64,000 nt of DNA from Desulfobacteraceae bacterium Eth-SRB2 (lineage in GTDB: Bacteria; Desulfobacterota; Desulfobacteria; Desulfobacterales; UBA11574): contig RPGQ01000029.1 of assembly GCA_004193595.1 (NCBI GenBank), forward strand, positions 1 through 64,000. Direction: 5' to 3'. A model generated the notes under the pieces. The model was not told the origin of the DNA. It saw only the letters and a list, made by a program, of their open reading frames with translations, and did no database searches. Numbering within the stretch: position 1 is the stretch's first letter; each line of letters begins with the position of its first letter. The translations under genes were made by a program, and so were the position numbers. This document shows, one piece after another, positions 28,411 through 38,000 of the stretch.

Positions 28411-28816
28411 TGGCAAATCCATTTTACATGTGATAATGATTGCCAATCTCTCATAGGTTCTTCCTCTCTTTCCCCTTTGGGGCTTTCCAGGGGAATAACC
28501 TTTATCACATTTTTTTCACGCCGGAACGGTAAAACCTTTTAGGGTCGCTCGGGCATAGCCCGAGGTTTAATTTAAAACAATTATTTCACCTAAATTCTGC
28601 AAACCTCGTATCTGCCGGATATACAAGGCATCAATCGTGCAGCCGTATTGTAATACTGCAATGGATTTCATTTTTCATTGATTTTGATTTTTTTATGGAT
28701 TTTTAGACAGATGTAATAGATATACATTGTCTATGAGTTGTGGTAATAATAAAAAAAGGTTAAAATAAATTCTCGCATCAACTCGTGGAGATTGAAAGTT
28801 TTTTTAGGAGCTAAGA
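28411..28816. other. Intergenic region upstream of the zinc-ribbon gene, mirrored in the left arm
   Basis: No gene is present. Bases ~28,440-28,690 recur inverted at 24,497-24,760, for example the cgccggaacggtaaaacctttt and tgcagccgtattgtaata stretches. The last ~120 bases (AT-rich, with tttttttaggagctaagaATG) supply the ribosome-binding site of the next gene and are not mirrored. Confidence 0.6.
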
Positions 28817-29176
28817 ATGGAATGTGAACGGTGTAAAGAGACCATCGCCGAAGGCGAAAAACGGGAGCATCACGGGCAGATCTTGTGTGAAGATTGCTAT
28901 ATGGATCTGCTCTCCCCGGCCCGCACATGTGATCCGTGGGCGGTTCACAGTGCCCAAACTCTTGCCAGAAACAGCGGCGGCAGTCTTGAGCTAACTGAAA
29001 TCCAGAAAAAGATTCTCGAAATTGTCAAAGAGACCGGCGGTGCAGAGCCCGGAGTGATCGTGGAGAGGCTTCAAATCAAACCGGCGGATCTTGAACGGGA
29101 GGTTGCGGCACTCCGGCATATGGAGAAAATAAGGGGAGAACTGAGGCAAGGAAAAAAATTTTTGACCTCCTGGTGA
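28817..29176 (+). CDS. LIM-like zinc-ribbon plus winged-helix protein
   Basis: This 119-aa protein has an N-terminal treble-clef/LIM-like zinc site (MECERCKETI, then HGQILCEDCYMD; CxxC...CxxC) and a C-terminal winged-helix (LTEIQKKILEIVKETGGAEP, then VERLQIKPADLEREVAALR) ending FLTSW. GGAGCTAAG precedes the ATG. It is followed after 64 bases by the metallopeptidase gene and may regulate that operon. The architecture is common among small Desulfobacterota regulators (recollection). Confidence 0.75.
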   Translation: MECERCKETIAEGEKREHHGQILCEDCYMDLLSPARTCDPWAVHSAQTLARNSGGSLELTEIQKKILEIVKETGGAEPGVIVERLQIKPADLEREVAALRHMEKIRGELRQGKKFLTSW

Positions 29177-29240
29177 TTTGCTGTTCCGGTTCCCATAACG
29201 TTCTCATATTCGCCGGGACACCTCAAAGAGGCTGTCTATT

Positions 29241-30722
29241 GTGGAGAAACCGTCCGATGCCATAGAGTTTGCCAACATTCTCCATCACCTCAACTACCGG
29301 TGGAGTGCAGAGGCACTTGCCCTGTCCAAAGGAGACAAAGCCCCCTTTGAGCTCTATCAGATATACGAACCGTATAAAAATTTCATCAGTCTTGATACCC
29401 TGGCCCAAATCGACAGGCTAAGAGATGACACTGTCAAACTCCGCCTGAAGCACTCCTTGATCGATCATTACCTTCGCCTGCGACTCCTCCCCCATGAAAC
29501 CGAAATGCAGGCCTGGATGAGGGGAGCGGCGGCGGCCGTAAACGGCGAAAAGGTCTATTTTAAAGAAATTATTCCCTGGTGTCAAAAGTCGAGCACCTAT
29601 AAAAAGAGGCAAATTCTTCATAAAGAAACCCGGTCCCTCTGCAAGTTTTTAAAGCCCTTTGTCCTAAATTACTGGAACATGTTGCTGGAAATCCTCGAAA
29701 AGGACCTGGGGTTCCATAGCTACATCCAATACTGCCGCCATAAAAAAGGGATCGACTACCCATATTATTACCATTATTTTAAGAAGGTCCTTCGGGAAAC
29801 CGATAAGATTTATTTCGCCGCAATGAAACGATGGAGTCGGGAGCGTTACGGGCTGTCCATGAACGAGCTGACCCGGTTTGACGCCATCAACCTCCTGGGT
29901 CTTGGAGAGTTTGATGATTTTTTTCCGGATATACCCATGAAAAACCTTACTCGTTTTTTTAACTACTGGGATATCAATCTCGATGAAACCCCGGGTCTAA
30001 ACCTTGAATTGGGAAGAGAGTCCGGGAAAAGCGCCCAAGCCGCCTGTTTCATTCTTCAAGTACCGGAAGAGGTTTACATTCTCATGAGACCCGAGGGAGG
30101 ATGGATTGATCTCGAAACACTCTGGCATGAATTGGGGCATGGATTATCCGCCGTCTTTACATCCCCCGATCTCACCATCGTTGATCGGGACATGGCCACC
30201 AACTACAGCCTTTCTGAATCTTTTGCCTTTCTTCTCCAAAACCTGACCTTTTCCCGTCCCTTTCTGAACGAATACCTGGGCCTTGAGCCCGAGATTTCCA
30301 ACAACTTAGTCTATCATAAGACGCTTAAAGATCTTTCTGTGTTCAGACGGTATGCGGCCAAATTATTATCAGAGTTTGAGATGTTCTCAAAGGGAGACAT
30401 CTCCGACGGAGATCAATATTCAAGACTGATGACCCGATATACCGGTTTTTATTACCAAGCCGAAACACACCTTTTTGACCTGGTACCGGAATTCTATTGC
30501 CTGGATTATCTTCTGGGTTGGATGGGTGAATCCATGCTGGAAGACTATCTGCGAACAAATCTTGGAGACCGGTGGATGTTCGAATCCGAGACCGGCAATA
30601 TTTTGAAAAATTGGTGGGCGCAGGGAAACCGGTATGATATTTTTCAGTTTTTCGATCAAAACCATCTCGGACAACTGAACGCGGACAGACTGCTCATGCG
30701 CTGGAAAGAAAATTTACTTTAA
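29241..30722 (+). CDS. M3-like gluzincin metallopeptidase
   Basis: This 493-aa zinc peptidase carries the WHELGHGL motif (HExxH, residues ~296-300) and, ~25 residues downstream, SLSESFAF, in which the Glu would be the third zinc ligand, as in family M3 (thimet/oligopeptidase F type). The protein is shorter than canonical M3 enzymes (~600-700 aa) but helical throughout, with no signal peptide, so a cytoplasmic oligopeptidase is expected. It is separated by only 10 bases from the PLP decarboxylase gene (shared AAGGAGAT ribosome site), implying an operon. ATG 29,241 lacks a strong Shine-Dalgarno, and an upstream GTG is possible. Confidence 0.8.
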   Translation: MEKPSDAIEFANILHHLNYRWSAEALALSKGDKAPFELYQIYEPYKNFISLDTLAQIDRLRDDTVKLRLKHSLIDHYLRLRLLPHETEMQAWMRGAAAAVNGEKVYFKEIIPWCQKSSTYKKRQILHKETRSLCKFLKPFVLNYWNMLLEILEKDLGFHSYIQYCRHKKGIDYPYYYHYFKKVLRETDKIYFAAMKRWSRERYGLSMNELTRFDAINLLGLGEFDDFFPDIPMKNLTRFFNYWDINLDETPGLNLELGRESGKSAQAACFILQVPEEVYILMRPEGGWIDLETLWHELGHGLSAVFTSPDLTIVDRDMATNYSLSESFAFLLQNLTFSRPFLNEYLGLEPEISNNLVYHKTLKDLSVFRRYAAKLLSEFEMFSKGDISDGDQYSRLMTRYTGFYYQAETHLFDLVPEFYCLDYLLGWMGESMLEDYLRTNLGDRWMFESETGNILKNWWAQGNRYDIFQFFDQNHLGQLNADRLLMRWKENLL

Positions 30723-30732
30723 GGAGATTTAA

Positions 30733-32073
30733 ATGAAGTTTGAAAAAATTTCCCTCAAAATTCTTGAAAAAGCTCTGAATCAACTTGAAAGCGGATTTGA
30801 AGCATTACCGGATATAGAACACAATTATAATGCCGAAAAAATAGAAAAAATTATTCTGGATACGGCTGAAATTATGAAAAATAATTATCCCTACTTTCAT
30901 CCGTATTATGCCGGCCAAATGCTTAAGCCTCCCCATCCCATCGCACGTCTTGCATATATGTTATCCCTTTATATTAATCCGAATAATCATGCTTTTGATG
31001 GCGGGCGGGCAAGTTCACAACTTGAGAAAGAAGCGGTTTCTGAAATTGCGAAGATTTTTGGCTGGGATCGTTTTCTGGGTCATCTCACGGGCGGAGGAAC
31101 AATGGCCAATATGGAAGCGTTATGGATATCAGGAAAAACAAAGCCTGATATGAAAGTGGTTGCTTCAGAACAAGCACACTATACTCACAAGCGCATATCC
31201 GATGTGCTTGGTCTGCGTTTTCAATCCGTTCCCTGTGATGAAAAAGCGAGGTTAGATATCCCTTCCCTCAAACGAATACTAAATAAGGGCGATGTTGGAA
31301 CGGTTGTCGCAACAATTGGTACAACAGGAACCGGATCTGTGGATTCATTGCCGGAACTTCTTGAGTTAAAAGAACAATATGATTTTCGTCTTCATGCTGA
31401 TGCTGCTTATGGCGGTTACTTTATTCTTGCGAACAATCTGAATCCGGATACGAAAAGAGTCTATGACTGCCTTCATAACGTCGACTCCATCGTAATTGAT
31501 CCGCATAAGCACGGGTTGCAGCCCTATGGTTGCGGCTGCATACTCTATAAAGATCCCGGTGTCGGTAAGTTTTACAAACATGATTCTCCATATACCTATT
31601 TCACATCCCCTGAATTACATCTGGGTGAAATTAGTTTAGAATGCTCTCGGCCCGGGGCATCTGCTGTTGCGCTTTGGGCAACCCAGAAATTATTGCCTCT
31701 GCTTCCAAACAAAGAATTTGCTCAAGGCTTATCAAAGGCACGTAACGCGGCACTTGCATTATATGAAAAAATAATCTCCGATGGACGATTTAAAACAATT
31801 TTTCCTCCGGAATTAGACATATTGGTGTGGGCGCCAAACGGTGGCAGTGCTAGTCAAATTTCCAAACGATCCCAAGAGATTTTCCACGCTGCGGCGAAAG
31901 ATAATTTACATTTGGCAATCTTCAAATATCCTTCTTCCTTATTACAAGATAAATGGACGGACATAACTTTTGACCAACAAAACGTTACGTGCTTACGATC
32001 CTGCCTGATGAAACCCGAACATTATGATTGGGTTGAAAGAATTTGGAATATACTCGACAACGTTGCGAAGTAG
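30733..32073 (+). CDS. Group II PLP-dependent amino acid decarboxylase
   Basis: This 446-aa enzyme of the aromatic-L-amino-acid/glutamate/tyrosine decarboxylase superfamily (PF00282) has a GHLTGGGTMANMEAL segment (phosphate and substrate loop), HADAAYGGYF (Asp pairing with the pyridine nitrogen) and IDPHKHGLQPYGCG (Schiff-base Lys near residue 259). AAGGAGATTTAA precedes the ATG. It probably converts an amino acid to its amine and CO2; substrate is unassigned. It sits in a tight run: peptidase, then decarboxylase, then amidoligase (32 bases on). Confidence 0.88.
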   Translation: MKFEKISLKILEKALNQLESGFEALPDIEHNYNAEKIEKIILDTAEIMKNNYPYFHPYYAGQMLKPPHPIARLAYMLSLYINPNNHAFDGGRASSQLEKEAVSEIAKIFGWDRFLGHLTGGGTMANMEALWISGKTKPDMKVVASEQAHYTHKRISDVLGLRFQSVPCDEKARLDIPSLKRILNKGDVGTVVATIGTTGTGSVDSLPELLELKEQYDFRLHADAAYGGYFILANNLNPDTKRVYDCLHNVDSIVIDPHKHGLQPYGCGCILYKDPGVGKFYKHDSPYTYFTSPELHLGEISLECSRPGASAVALWATQKLLPLLPNKEFAQGLSKARNAALALYEKIISDGRFKTIFPPELDILVWAPNGGSASQISKRSQEIFHAAAKDNLHLAIFKYPSSLLQDKWTDITFDQQNVTCLRSCLMKPEHYDWVERIWNILDNVAK

Positions 32074-32105
32074 TACAGAAACATTCATTAAAGGAAAACC
32101 TATTG

Positions 32106-33041
32106 ATGACGGAATCTAACCATCTGATATCCCACCTCAAGCACAAGTACCCCATGTTGCAGTACTTCACCGAGCACCCCTTTGGTGTGGAGATTGAATT
32201 TTTTGGGCTAAATTATGTGATCGCCCCAATTGACGGTAATATCATTAAGCCATACTGTATCTCATCCCGAGCCAAAAACGGCCGGCACATTTTAGATCTC
32301 TGTAAGGACTACAAGATACCTATCGGCGCCGACAGTGACTCGTGGCATTTTGAACAAGATTCTTCCGTCAGAGGCAAAGGCCATACCCAATGCGGCGCCG
32401 AACTGACAAGCCCGATTCTAAGCGGTATGGAAGGCTTGGTGCAAGCCTACCGGGCCTTTCAGTTTCTATGTGATATCGAAGGAATCGATATCGATAACAC
32501 CTGCGGATTTCATGTTCATCACGGTGTTGACCCTGAGAAATACGGCTGCAATCAGCTTCGGCAACTGGTTCGTATCGTGAACCAATACGAAGATCAATTT
32601 TATCTGCTCATCCCGGGAGATCGAGAGAATGCCGAAACCTGCCGGCCCATGGAAATCGATGTGGACGCTTTTCTGGATATCTGTGAATGTGAATTAGAAA
32701 CAGACATCTGCCGGATCAAACAAATCTGGTACTCACCTGAGAATCGATACGATATAGAATCGGCCCGGAACCCGCGTTATGATAAAACCCGCTATCATGG
32801 CCTGAATCTTCATTCATACTGGTATCGCGCCACCATCGAATTTCGCTACCACTCGGCCGTGCTGTATAATATCGATGAAGCCATGCAGTGGATCATCTTT
32901 ACCCAGTTTCTCATTGAGTTGAGCCGGGGACATGTTCCCAAAGTCCACTTTTACTCTAAAGCAAATAAGTGGTTACAGATGATCTATAAAATTTACGAGC
33001 GGCTCGGCTATCAGGACCGTCTGAAGAAGGTGGCAAACTAA
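32106..33041 (+). CDS. Amidoligase family (COOH-NH2 ligase) protein
   Basis: This 311-aa protein matches the putative amidoligase family (PF12224), which has a glutamine-synthetase-like fold: GVEIEFFG near the N-terminus (acidic metal site), GAELTSPIL, GFHVHHGVD (His-rich centre) and ATIEFRYHSA near residue 245. These enzymes are predicted to ligate an amine to a carboxylate using ATP. ATG 32,106 is chosen (AAAGGA upstream), not the earlier frame overlapping the decarboxylase. A PLP decarboxylase directly upstream could supply the amine. A class II glutamine amidotransferase, a known genomic companion of the family, lies 5.6 kb downstream. Confidence 0.82.
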   Translation: MTESNHLISHLKHKYPMLQYFTEHPFGVEIEFFGLNYVIAPIDGNIIKPYCISSRAKNGRHILDLCKDYKIPIGADSDSWHFEQDSSVRGKGHTQCGAELTSPILSGMEGLVQAYRAFQFLCDIEGIDIDNTCGFHVHHGVDPEKYGCNQLRQLVRIVNQYEDQFYLLIPGDRENAETCRPMEIDVDAFLDICECELETDICRIKQIWYSPENRYDIESARNPRYDKTRYHGLNLHSYWYRATIEFRYHSAVLYNIDEAMQWIIFTQFLIELSRGHVPKVHFYSKANKWLQMIYKIYERLGYQDRLKKVAN

Positions 33042-33161
33042 ACCACCAGTCAATTTAGGAATTATTACCTGAATTTTGCACGAATCGGAGGCTTTCATAT
33101 GCAAATTGATCTTAGCGAAACACCGGCATCGGGGGCACTTAAGGGCCTGGAAAGTGTTCCG

Positions 33162-34142
33162 ATGAAATCCTTTAAAATACTGATTTTGGCCGCACTGCTG
33201 CTGCTGTCCGCATGTGCACACCATAAAAGAATTCCTCCCGAAACCATAAGTACCGTGTATTGGACTGATGCCGACCAGGACGCACCCGTGTATCATTATG
33301 CACCCCTTTTCTTAGCGCATAACTACTAGGCTTCTTACAATCGTATGGGTCAGCCTTCTGCCAGGTATGACGATCGGGGAAACGAACAGATTTACATAGA
33401 CAGCCAAAACCCAATTATCTTCTTTCTGAAGAAAAACTTTTCCACCCCAAAAGGCCGTTATACCAATCTGATTTACCGGATACACTTTCCAAAGGTGCCG
33501 TTTAGTCTGATCCCTTTTAACCTGACCGCCGGGAAGAATGTAGGCCTAATGGTTGTGATTACTCTCGATTCACAACAGCGACCGGTTTTGGTTACTACGG
33601 TGCATACCTGCGGCTGCTATCTGGTTATTGTCCCGACGTCTTTTTTGCCCCGGGATGCCCTGCCGGTGAAATGGCGGGAAAAGCCCATCCGTGCATATGG
33701 TGAAACGTTGCCTTGCCTTCTGGACTATTCAAAAATTAAGGATCCAAAATTATTGGTCCATTTAAGGCCTGGCGTTCATAGAGTCATGGATCTTGAAATC
33801 ATCGGCAAACAGGAATTACAGGATTCCCGGCGTTTCAATGTCATATATGCAGACCTCAAACCTGCACGGGAACTGAAAAAAATTCCCATAGACAGCAACC
33901 ACACCAGCTTTTACCACCAGAAGGGCCTCCTAAAGGGTTATGTCAAGGGGTCAGTTAAACCTTTAGAATCGATTTTCTTGAGTCTGCTCAGCCTGGATTT
34001 TTTTGTGGGCACTGACAAAGTATATGCCGATCACCTGGAATCCGGCAATCCATTTTACACCAGCCTAAAACCCTGGAACCGTAACGCTTCGGATATACGA
34101 AATTTCGCAGCATTTCTCGAATTCTGGGGTTGGCAACTTTAA
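33162..34142 (+). pseudogene. Lipoprotein of unknown function with an in-frame TAG
   Basis: ATG 33,162 starts a clear lipoprotein signal (SFKILILAALLLLSACAHH; lipobox LSAC, Cys near residue 17). The frame runs to 33,326, hits TAG (33,327-33,329), and continues in the same frame without any shift through NRMGQPSARYDDRGNEQIYI to a normal stop at 34,142. The downstream part is well formed (RYTNLIYRIHFPKVPF, THSL-type hydrophobic strands), so only one nonsense codon separates two good halves. Options are a nonsense mutation, sequencing error or stop recoding. It is the fifth gene of the peptidase-decarboxylase-amidoligase run, 120 bases after the amidoligase. Confidence 0.75.
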
Positions 34143-34256
34143 CGGATTCCGGCAAGGACGGCTTGTGGTATCCCCACTTACCCATGACAAGGATCAGGCC
34201 CGCATAATCCTGAAAAAGGTCCCTGATCAATCGGGCGTTGCCGTTAAAACTCTACA

Positions 34257-34502
34257 CTGATCGCCAATACCAGTATCGTTGTGGATATCTCACGTCTAAT
34301 CGTTTATGGCGCCACTTTCTTTTCAAAAGATTTTGAGGTTTTAATAAATCAGGAAGGAATTGAACTCGTTCTTGCTGGAACACTGGCTGCATTTCCGGGT
34401 GCCTTTATCGATTCGAAACTGCTAAATAAAATTACCCTGCGAAGCATCCGCATCCTGGTAGGTGTTCTGCTATTTCTACTGGGAGCATTACCGATTTGTT
34501 AA
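34257..34502 (+). pseudogene. TauE/SafE-like permease, C-terminal fragment
   Basis: The frame LIANTSIVVDISRLIVYGAT, then a FPGAFIDSKLLNKITLRSIR segment and ILVGVLLFLLGAL, has the layout of the last two helices of TauE/SafE (sulfite exporter-like) proteins. No start codon or N-terminal half is present; the lipoprotein pseudogene lies immediately upstream. It is a truncated remnant. Confidence 0.6.
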
Positions 34503-34554
34503 AATGGTTTTCACCCATTAACTTATTCATTTTTTGAGCGAAAACCTTGCAATC

Positions 34555-34600
34555 AGGTGTCAGGTGTCAGGAGTAAGAAACGAATTAGCTGATACCTAAA
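34555..34600. repeat. CAGGTGTCAGG-family intergenic repeat
   Basis: Two tandem caggtgtcagg units are followed by an inverted, diverged tagctgatacct half. It is the same dispersed family as at 9,452-9,516, located between the TauE remnant and the IS630 element. Confidence 0.65.
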
Positions 34601-34657
34601 ACCAAAAAGTCTTGGATAGCAATTAACAAACTGGTAATACACCCATTTCTATAGACC

Positions 34658-35868
34658 TTAAGATTATTTTTTTGGGGTAAAGCTCATTTTTTTCTGGGCA
34701 AAACGTTTATAAAAATGTATGAAGATGGTTAAAACTGCGTTCAACGGGAGGTAACCGATGCAAAAAAGTTCGAATCACTTTGACAAACTCAACACGGAGA
34801 AGCCTTTTTAAGTTGCTTCGGCAGTCTCAAAAAAGCGGGAATCTGCGTATGGCCAAACGAATTATGGCTATATTGGCTATCGGCGACGGAGTCCTTTATT
34901 CAGTGATTGCAACCACCCTGAATATCTGTGAAGAATCAATTCGCTTATGGCTCAACGCGTTCCTATTAAAAGGAGTTCAAGGGCTTAAGGCCAAAAAACC
35001 TTCGGGGAAACCTTCTAAATTGACGAAGTCCCAAAAAAAAGAGCTTGATAAAATTATCACAGAAGGGCCTAGCAAGGCCGGTTTCCCCGGTGCTTGCTGG
35101 CGTAGCCCAATGATACAGCATCTCATTTATGAAAGATTTGGAGTCCAATATTCCGTACATTACATTTCCCAGCTCCTTAAAAATATGGGCTTTTCATATC
35201 AGAAGGCTAAGTTTGTCGCTGATCATAAAGATCCTGAGAAACGCAAAAAGTGGTTAGAAGAAAAATGGCCCGAGATCATAAAACTTGCTGAAGAAAAAAA
35301 TGCCTATATTTTATTTGGCGATGAAGCATCTTTTCCTCAATGGGGCTCTTTATCCTATACTTGGGCTAAAAAAGGTCAACAACCAGTTGTTCAAACATCC
35401 GGAACTCGTAAAGGCTATAAAGTGTTTGGTTTAATCGACTATTTTTCTGGCCGTTTTTTTTGTAAGGGACATGACAAAGGTCGTTTGAATTCTGAATCGT
35501 ACGAGGCTTTTTTGACTGAGGTGCTGTCAAAAACCAGGAAACACATTATCCTTATACAAGATGGGGCCAGCTATCACACAAGTAAGGCAATGAAAAACTT
35601 TTTTGACAGGAAAGCTTATCGCTTAACTGTTTACGATCTGCCGTCTTATTCTCCAGATTACAATCCCATTGAAAAATTATGGAAGAAAATTAAGGAGAAA
35701 GAAATTCATCTTCAATATTTTCCAACTTTTGATTCACTCAAGAATAAAGTGGAAGAGGCGCTGCTTCACTTCCAAGATTTGAAAAATGAGGTGCTTTCAC
35801 TCTTTGGTTTCTATAATAAGTTAGCGGTGAAGTAGAGTAAATTCACCCCAAAAACTTTTTCTTAAATA
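34658..35868 (+). mobile_element. IS630-family insertion sequence
   Basis: The ends ttaagattatttttttggggt and (inverted) ttaagaaaaagtttttggggt form imperfect terminal repeats. The element encodes a single DDE transposase. A degraded inverted copy lies at 57,640-58,473. Confidence 0.8.
34758..35835 (+). pseudogene. IS630 transposase, nearly intact, one-base frameshift near the start
   Basis: The catalytic frame (TNSTRRSLFKLLRQSQK onward) is intact to 35,835: DDE motifs FGDEASFPQWG (D), ILIQDGASYH (D) and SPDYNPIEKLWKK (E), with an N-terminal double HTH. The natural start is ATG 34,758 after GGGAGG. Removing one A from the A6 run at 34,762-34,767 gives MQKVRITLTNSTRRS in frame. Without that, only a weak TTG start at 34,780 exists. 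This is likely a homopolymer error, and the element may be active. Confidence 0.85.
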
Positions 35869-35994
35869 CTATACTTGTCCTTTCACTTGGAATCGGAATA
35901 GTATGAGAAATAGATGGGATTTTAAAGGACGCGTTTTAAATTAAATTTATATAGTTGAAGAAATAAACTCGGAACAACCATCAGGAAACCCGTC

Positions 35995-37770
35995 ATGTCC
36001 ATTTGGATTGTGTCTCTGATATTGGTCGTCACCCTCTACCTGTTGATCACCCAAAGAATACCGGTCGACGTGACGGCCATCGGTATTATCGTGGTGCTCA
36101 TGGTCACACGAATCCTACCGCCCTTGCAGGCAGTTCTGGGTTTTGCCAATCCTGCGGTGATTACCGTCGCAGCCATGCTGATGGTCAGTCAAGGTATGAT
36201 TCGTACCGGGGCCGTCGGGTTTATCGGGCAGAAAGTAATCAAATATTCCAAGGGCAGCCCGAGACTTTCCCTGATCGTCACCCTTCTCATCGTGGCCGTG
36301 GCATCGGCATTCATCAATAATACCCCCGTGGTGGTCCTTTTTATTCCCATCATTCTCAATCTCAGCTGTGAATACAATCTGAGTCCATCCAAATTTCTCA
36401 TCCCCGTCTCCTATGCCTCCATTCTGGCAGGCACCTGTACTTTGATCGGTACGTCCACCAACATCATCATAAGCGACCTGAGTGTAATGCAGGGATACGG
36501 TGGTATCGGCATTTTCGAACTGTCTCCTCTGGGTATCCCGATTGCCGTGATCGGTCTTGCCTTTTTGTATTTTTTTGCGCCCATATTGATGCCCGGTCAT
36601 ACGACACCGACCTGCGAGATGGAAGACCGAGAGGACAAACGCTATCTGGCGGAACTGTCCGTTCCGCCAAACAGTCCTCTGGTCGGTCAAGACTCCGGCC
36701 CATTTCTTGCGAAACGATATCCGACTCTGTTCCTTTTTGAAATCGTGCGCGGTCCCCGTATCATTCCTCTTTCAGATGATTCTCTGCCCATCGCTCCGCA
36801 CGACCTTATGCTCGTCAAGGGATCGGCCAGTGACCTGATCGCCATTCTGAACGACACGGTGGCCGAACTGCCCCATGCCGACGAGCACCTCAACTTTTCC
36901 GCATCGGATCAGAACACCTTGATTGTAGAACTGATTATCCCTCCCCAGTCTTCCCTTATCGGCGAAAGACTCCTCGACACCCATCTTCAGGGAGACCCCA
37001 ACGCCCATATCATAGCCATCAAGCGGAGAAGTCTACATTATTCGGCTCAAAAAATTCACTCGGTCAGACTCATGGTCGGCGATATCGTTCTGGTTCGCTG
37101 CTCCATCGACAAGCTGCAACAAATCCGCGCGGGAGCCGATTTCATCATCATTGAAGATGTGCATCACGAAATCATTCACAAACGCAAGGCTCGCTGGGCA
37201 ATTCTGATCTTTACCGGCCTGATTGCCGCAGCCAGCAGTGGACTGGCGGACATCATGGTTTGTGCTTTGGCAGGTGTCTTGCTCATGGTCCTGACGGGAT
37301 GTCTCAATTTGAGGGATGCCTACCGTGCTATTCGTGGAGATATTTTGCTGTTGATTGTCGGCACTATTGCTTTAGGTGCGGCCATGGAAAAAACGGGCGC
37401 CACCCAACTCTATGCCGAATGGTTTCTAAGTCCGTTCAAAAACACCTCCCCGGGTGTGGTATTGGCCGGCATTATATTGCTGACCAGTATCAGCACCCAA
37501 ATCCTCAGTAATAACGCCACGGCAGTCCTGATTCTGCCCATCGCCATCGCCACGGCACTTGCATTAAACGTAAATCCCAAACCGTTCATCGTTGCCGTAT
37601 GTTTTGGTGCCAGCGCCTGTTTTGCTTCCCCGATCGGCTACCAGACCAACCTGCTGGTCTACGGTCCGGGTAATTATCGCTTCAGTGATTATCTCAAGCT
37701 GGGCATTCCCCTCAATATACTTGTCATCGTCATGGGATCACTGCTGATTCCGGTCTTCTGGCCGTTTTGA
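35995..37770 (+). CDS. SLC13/divalent-anion symporter family permease with two RCK_C (TrkA_C) domains
   Basis: This 591-aa membrane protein has an N-terminal hydrophobic bundle (~1-195) containing AFINNTPVVVLFIPII (the SLC13 SNT-like motif), then two soluble TrkA_C/RCK_C domains (~220-290 and ~305-380; VPPNSPLVGQ, then IPPQSSLIGERLLD). A second bundle (~400-591) contains ILSNNATAVLILPIA and SPIGYQTNLLVYGPGNY. This is the standard layout of bacterial SLC13-like sulfate/dicarboxylate permeases. The substrate is not predictable; sulfate or a dicarboxylate is plausible in a sulfate reducer. ATG 35,995 has no strong Shine-Dalgarno. A degraded inverted copy lies at 55,740-57,510. Confidence 0.9.
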   Translation: MSIWIVSLILVVTLYLLITQRIPVDVTAIGIIVVLMVTRILPPLQAVLGFANPAVITVAAMLMVSQGMIRTGAVGFIGQKVIKYSKGSPRLSLIVTLLIVAVASAFINNTPVVVLFIPIILNLSCEYNLSPSKFLIPVSYASILAGTCTLIGTSTNIIISDLSVMQGYGGIGIFELSPLGIPIAVIGLAFLYFFAPILMPGHTTPTCEMEDREDKRYLAELSVPPNSPLVGQDSGPFLAKRYPTLFLFEIVRGPRIIPLSDDSLPIAPHDLMLVKGSASDLIAILNDTVAELPHADEHLNFSASDQNTLIVELIIPPQSSLIGERLLDTHLQGDPNAHIIAIKRRSLHYSAQKIHSVRLMVGDIVLVRCSIDKLQQIRAGADFIIIEDVHHEIIHKRKARWAILIFTGLIAAASSGLADIMVCALAGVLLMVLTGCLNLRDAYRAIRGDILLLIVGTIALGAAMEKTGATQLYAEWFLSPFKNTSPGVVLAGIILLTSISTQILSNNATAVLILPIAIATALALNVNPKPFIVAVCFGASACFASPIGYQTNLLVYGPGNYRFSDYLKLGIPLNILVIVMGSLLIPVFWPF

Positions 37771-38000
37771 TCCCGTCATTTTTTGTTAAACCATACTTTC
37801 AAATATTGTTTAATGTCAAATCGTTCATTGGGGGAAACGTAACCTCTCAATAAATTATGGAGCCAGCTCAATATCACCATTTAATACAACAGAACTTATT
37901 GAGAAATTACTAGGAAACATCCATGAGTACGAAAACGTTAACAAGCAATAATTTCACCGAGACCGGCCCAAATATTACCTCAGTATGCGACACCCAAATT

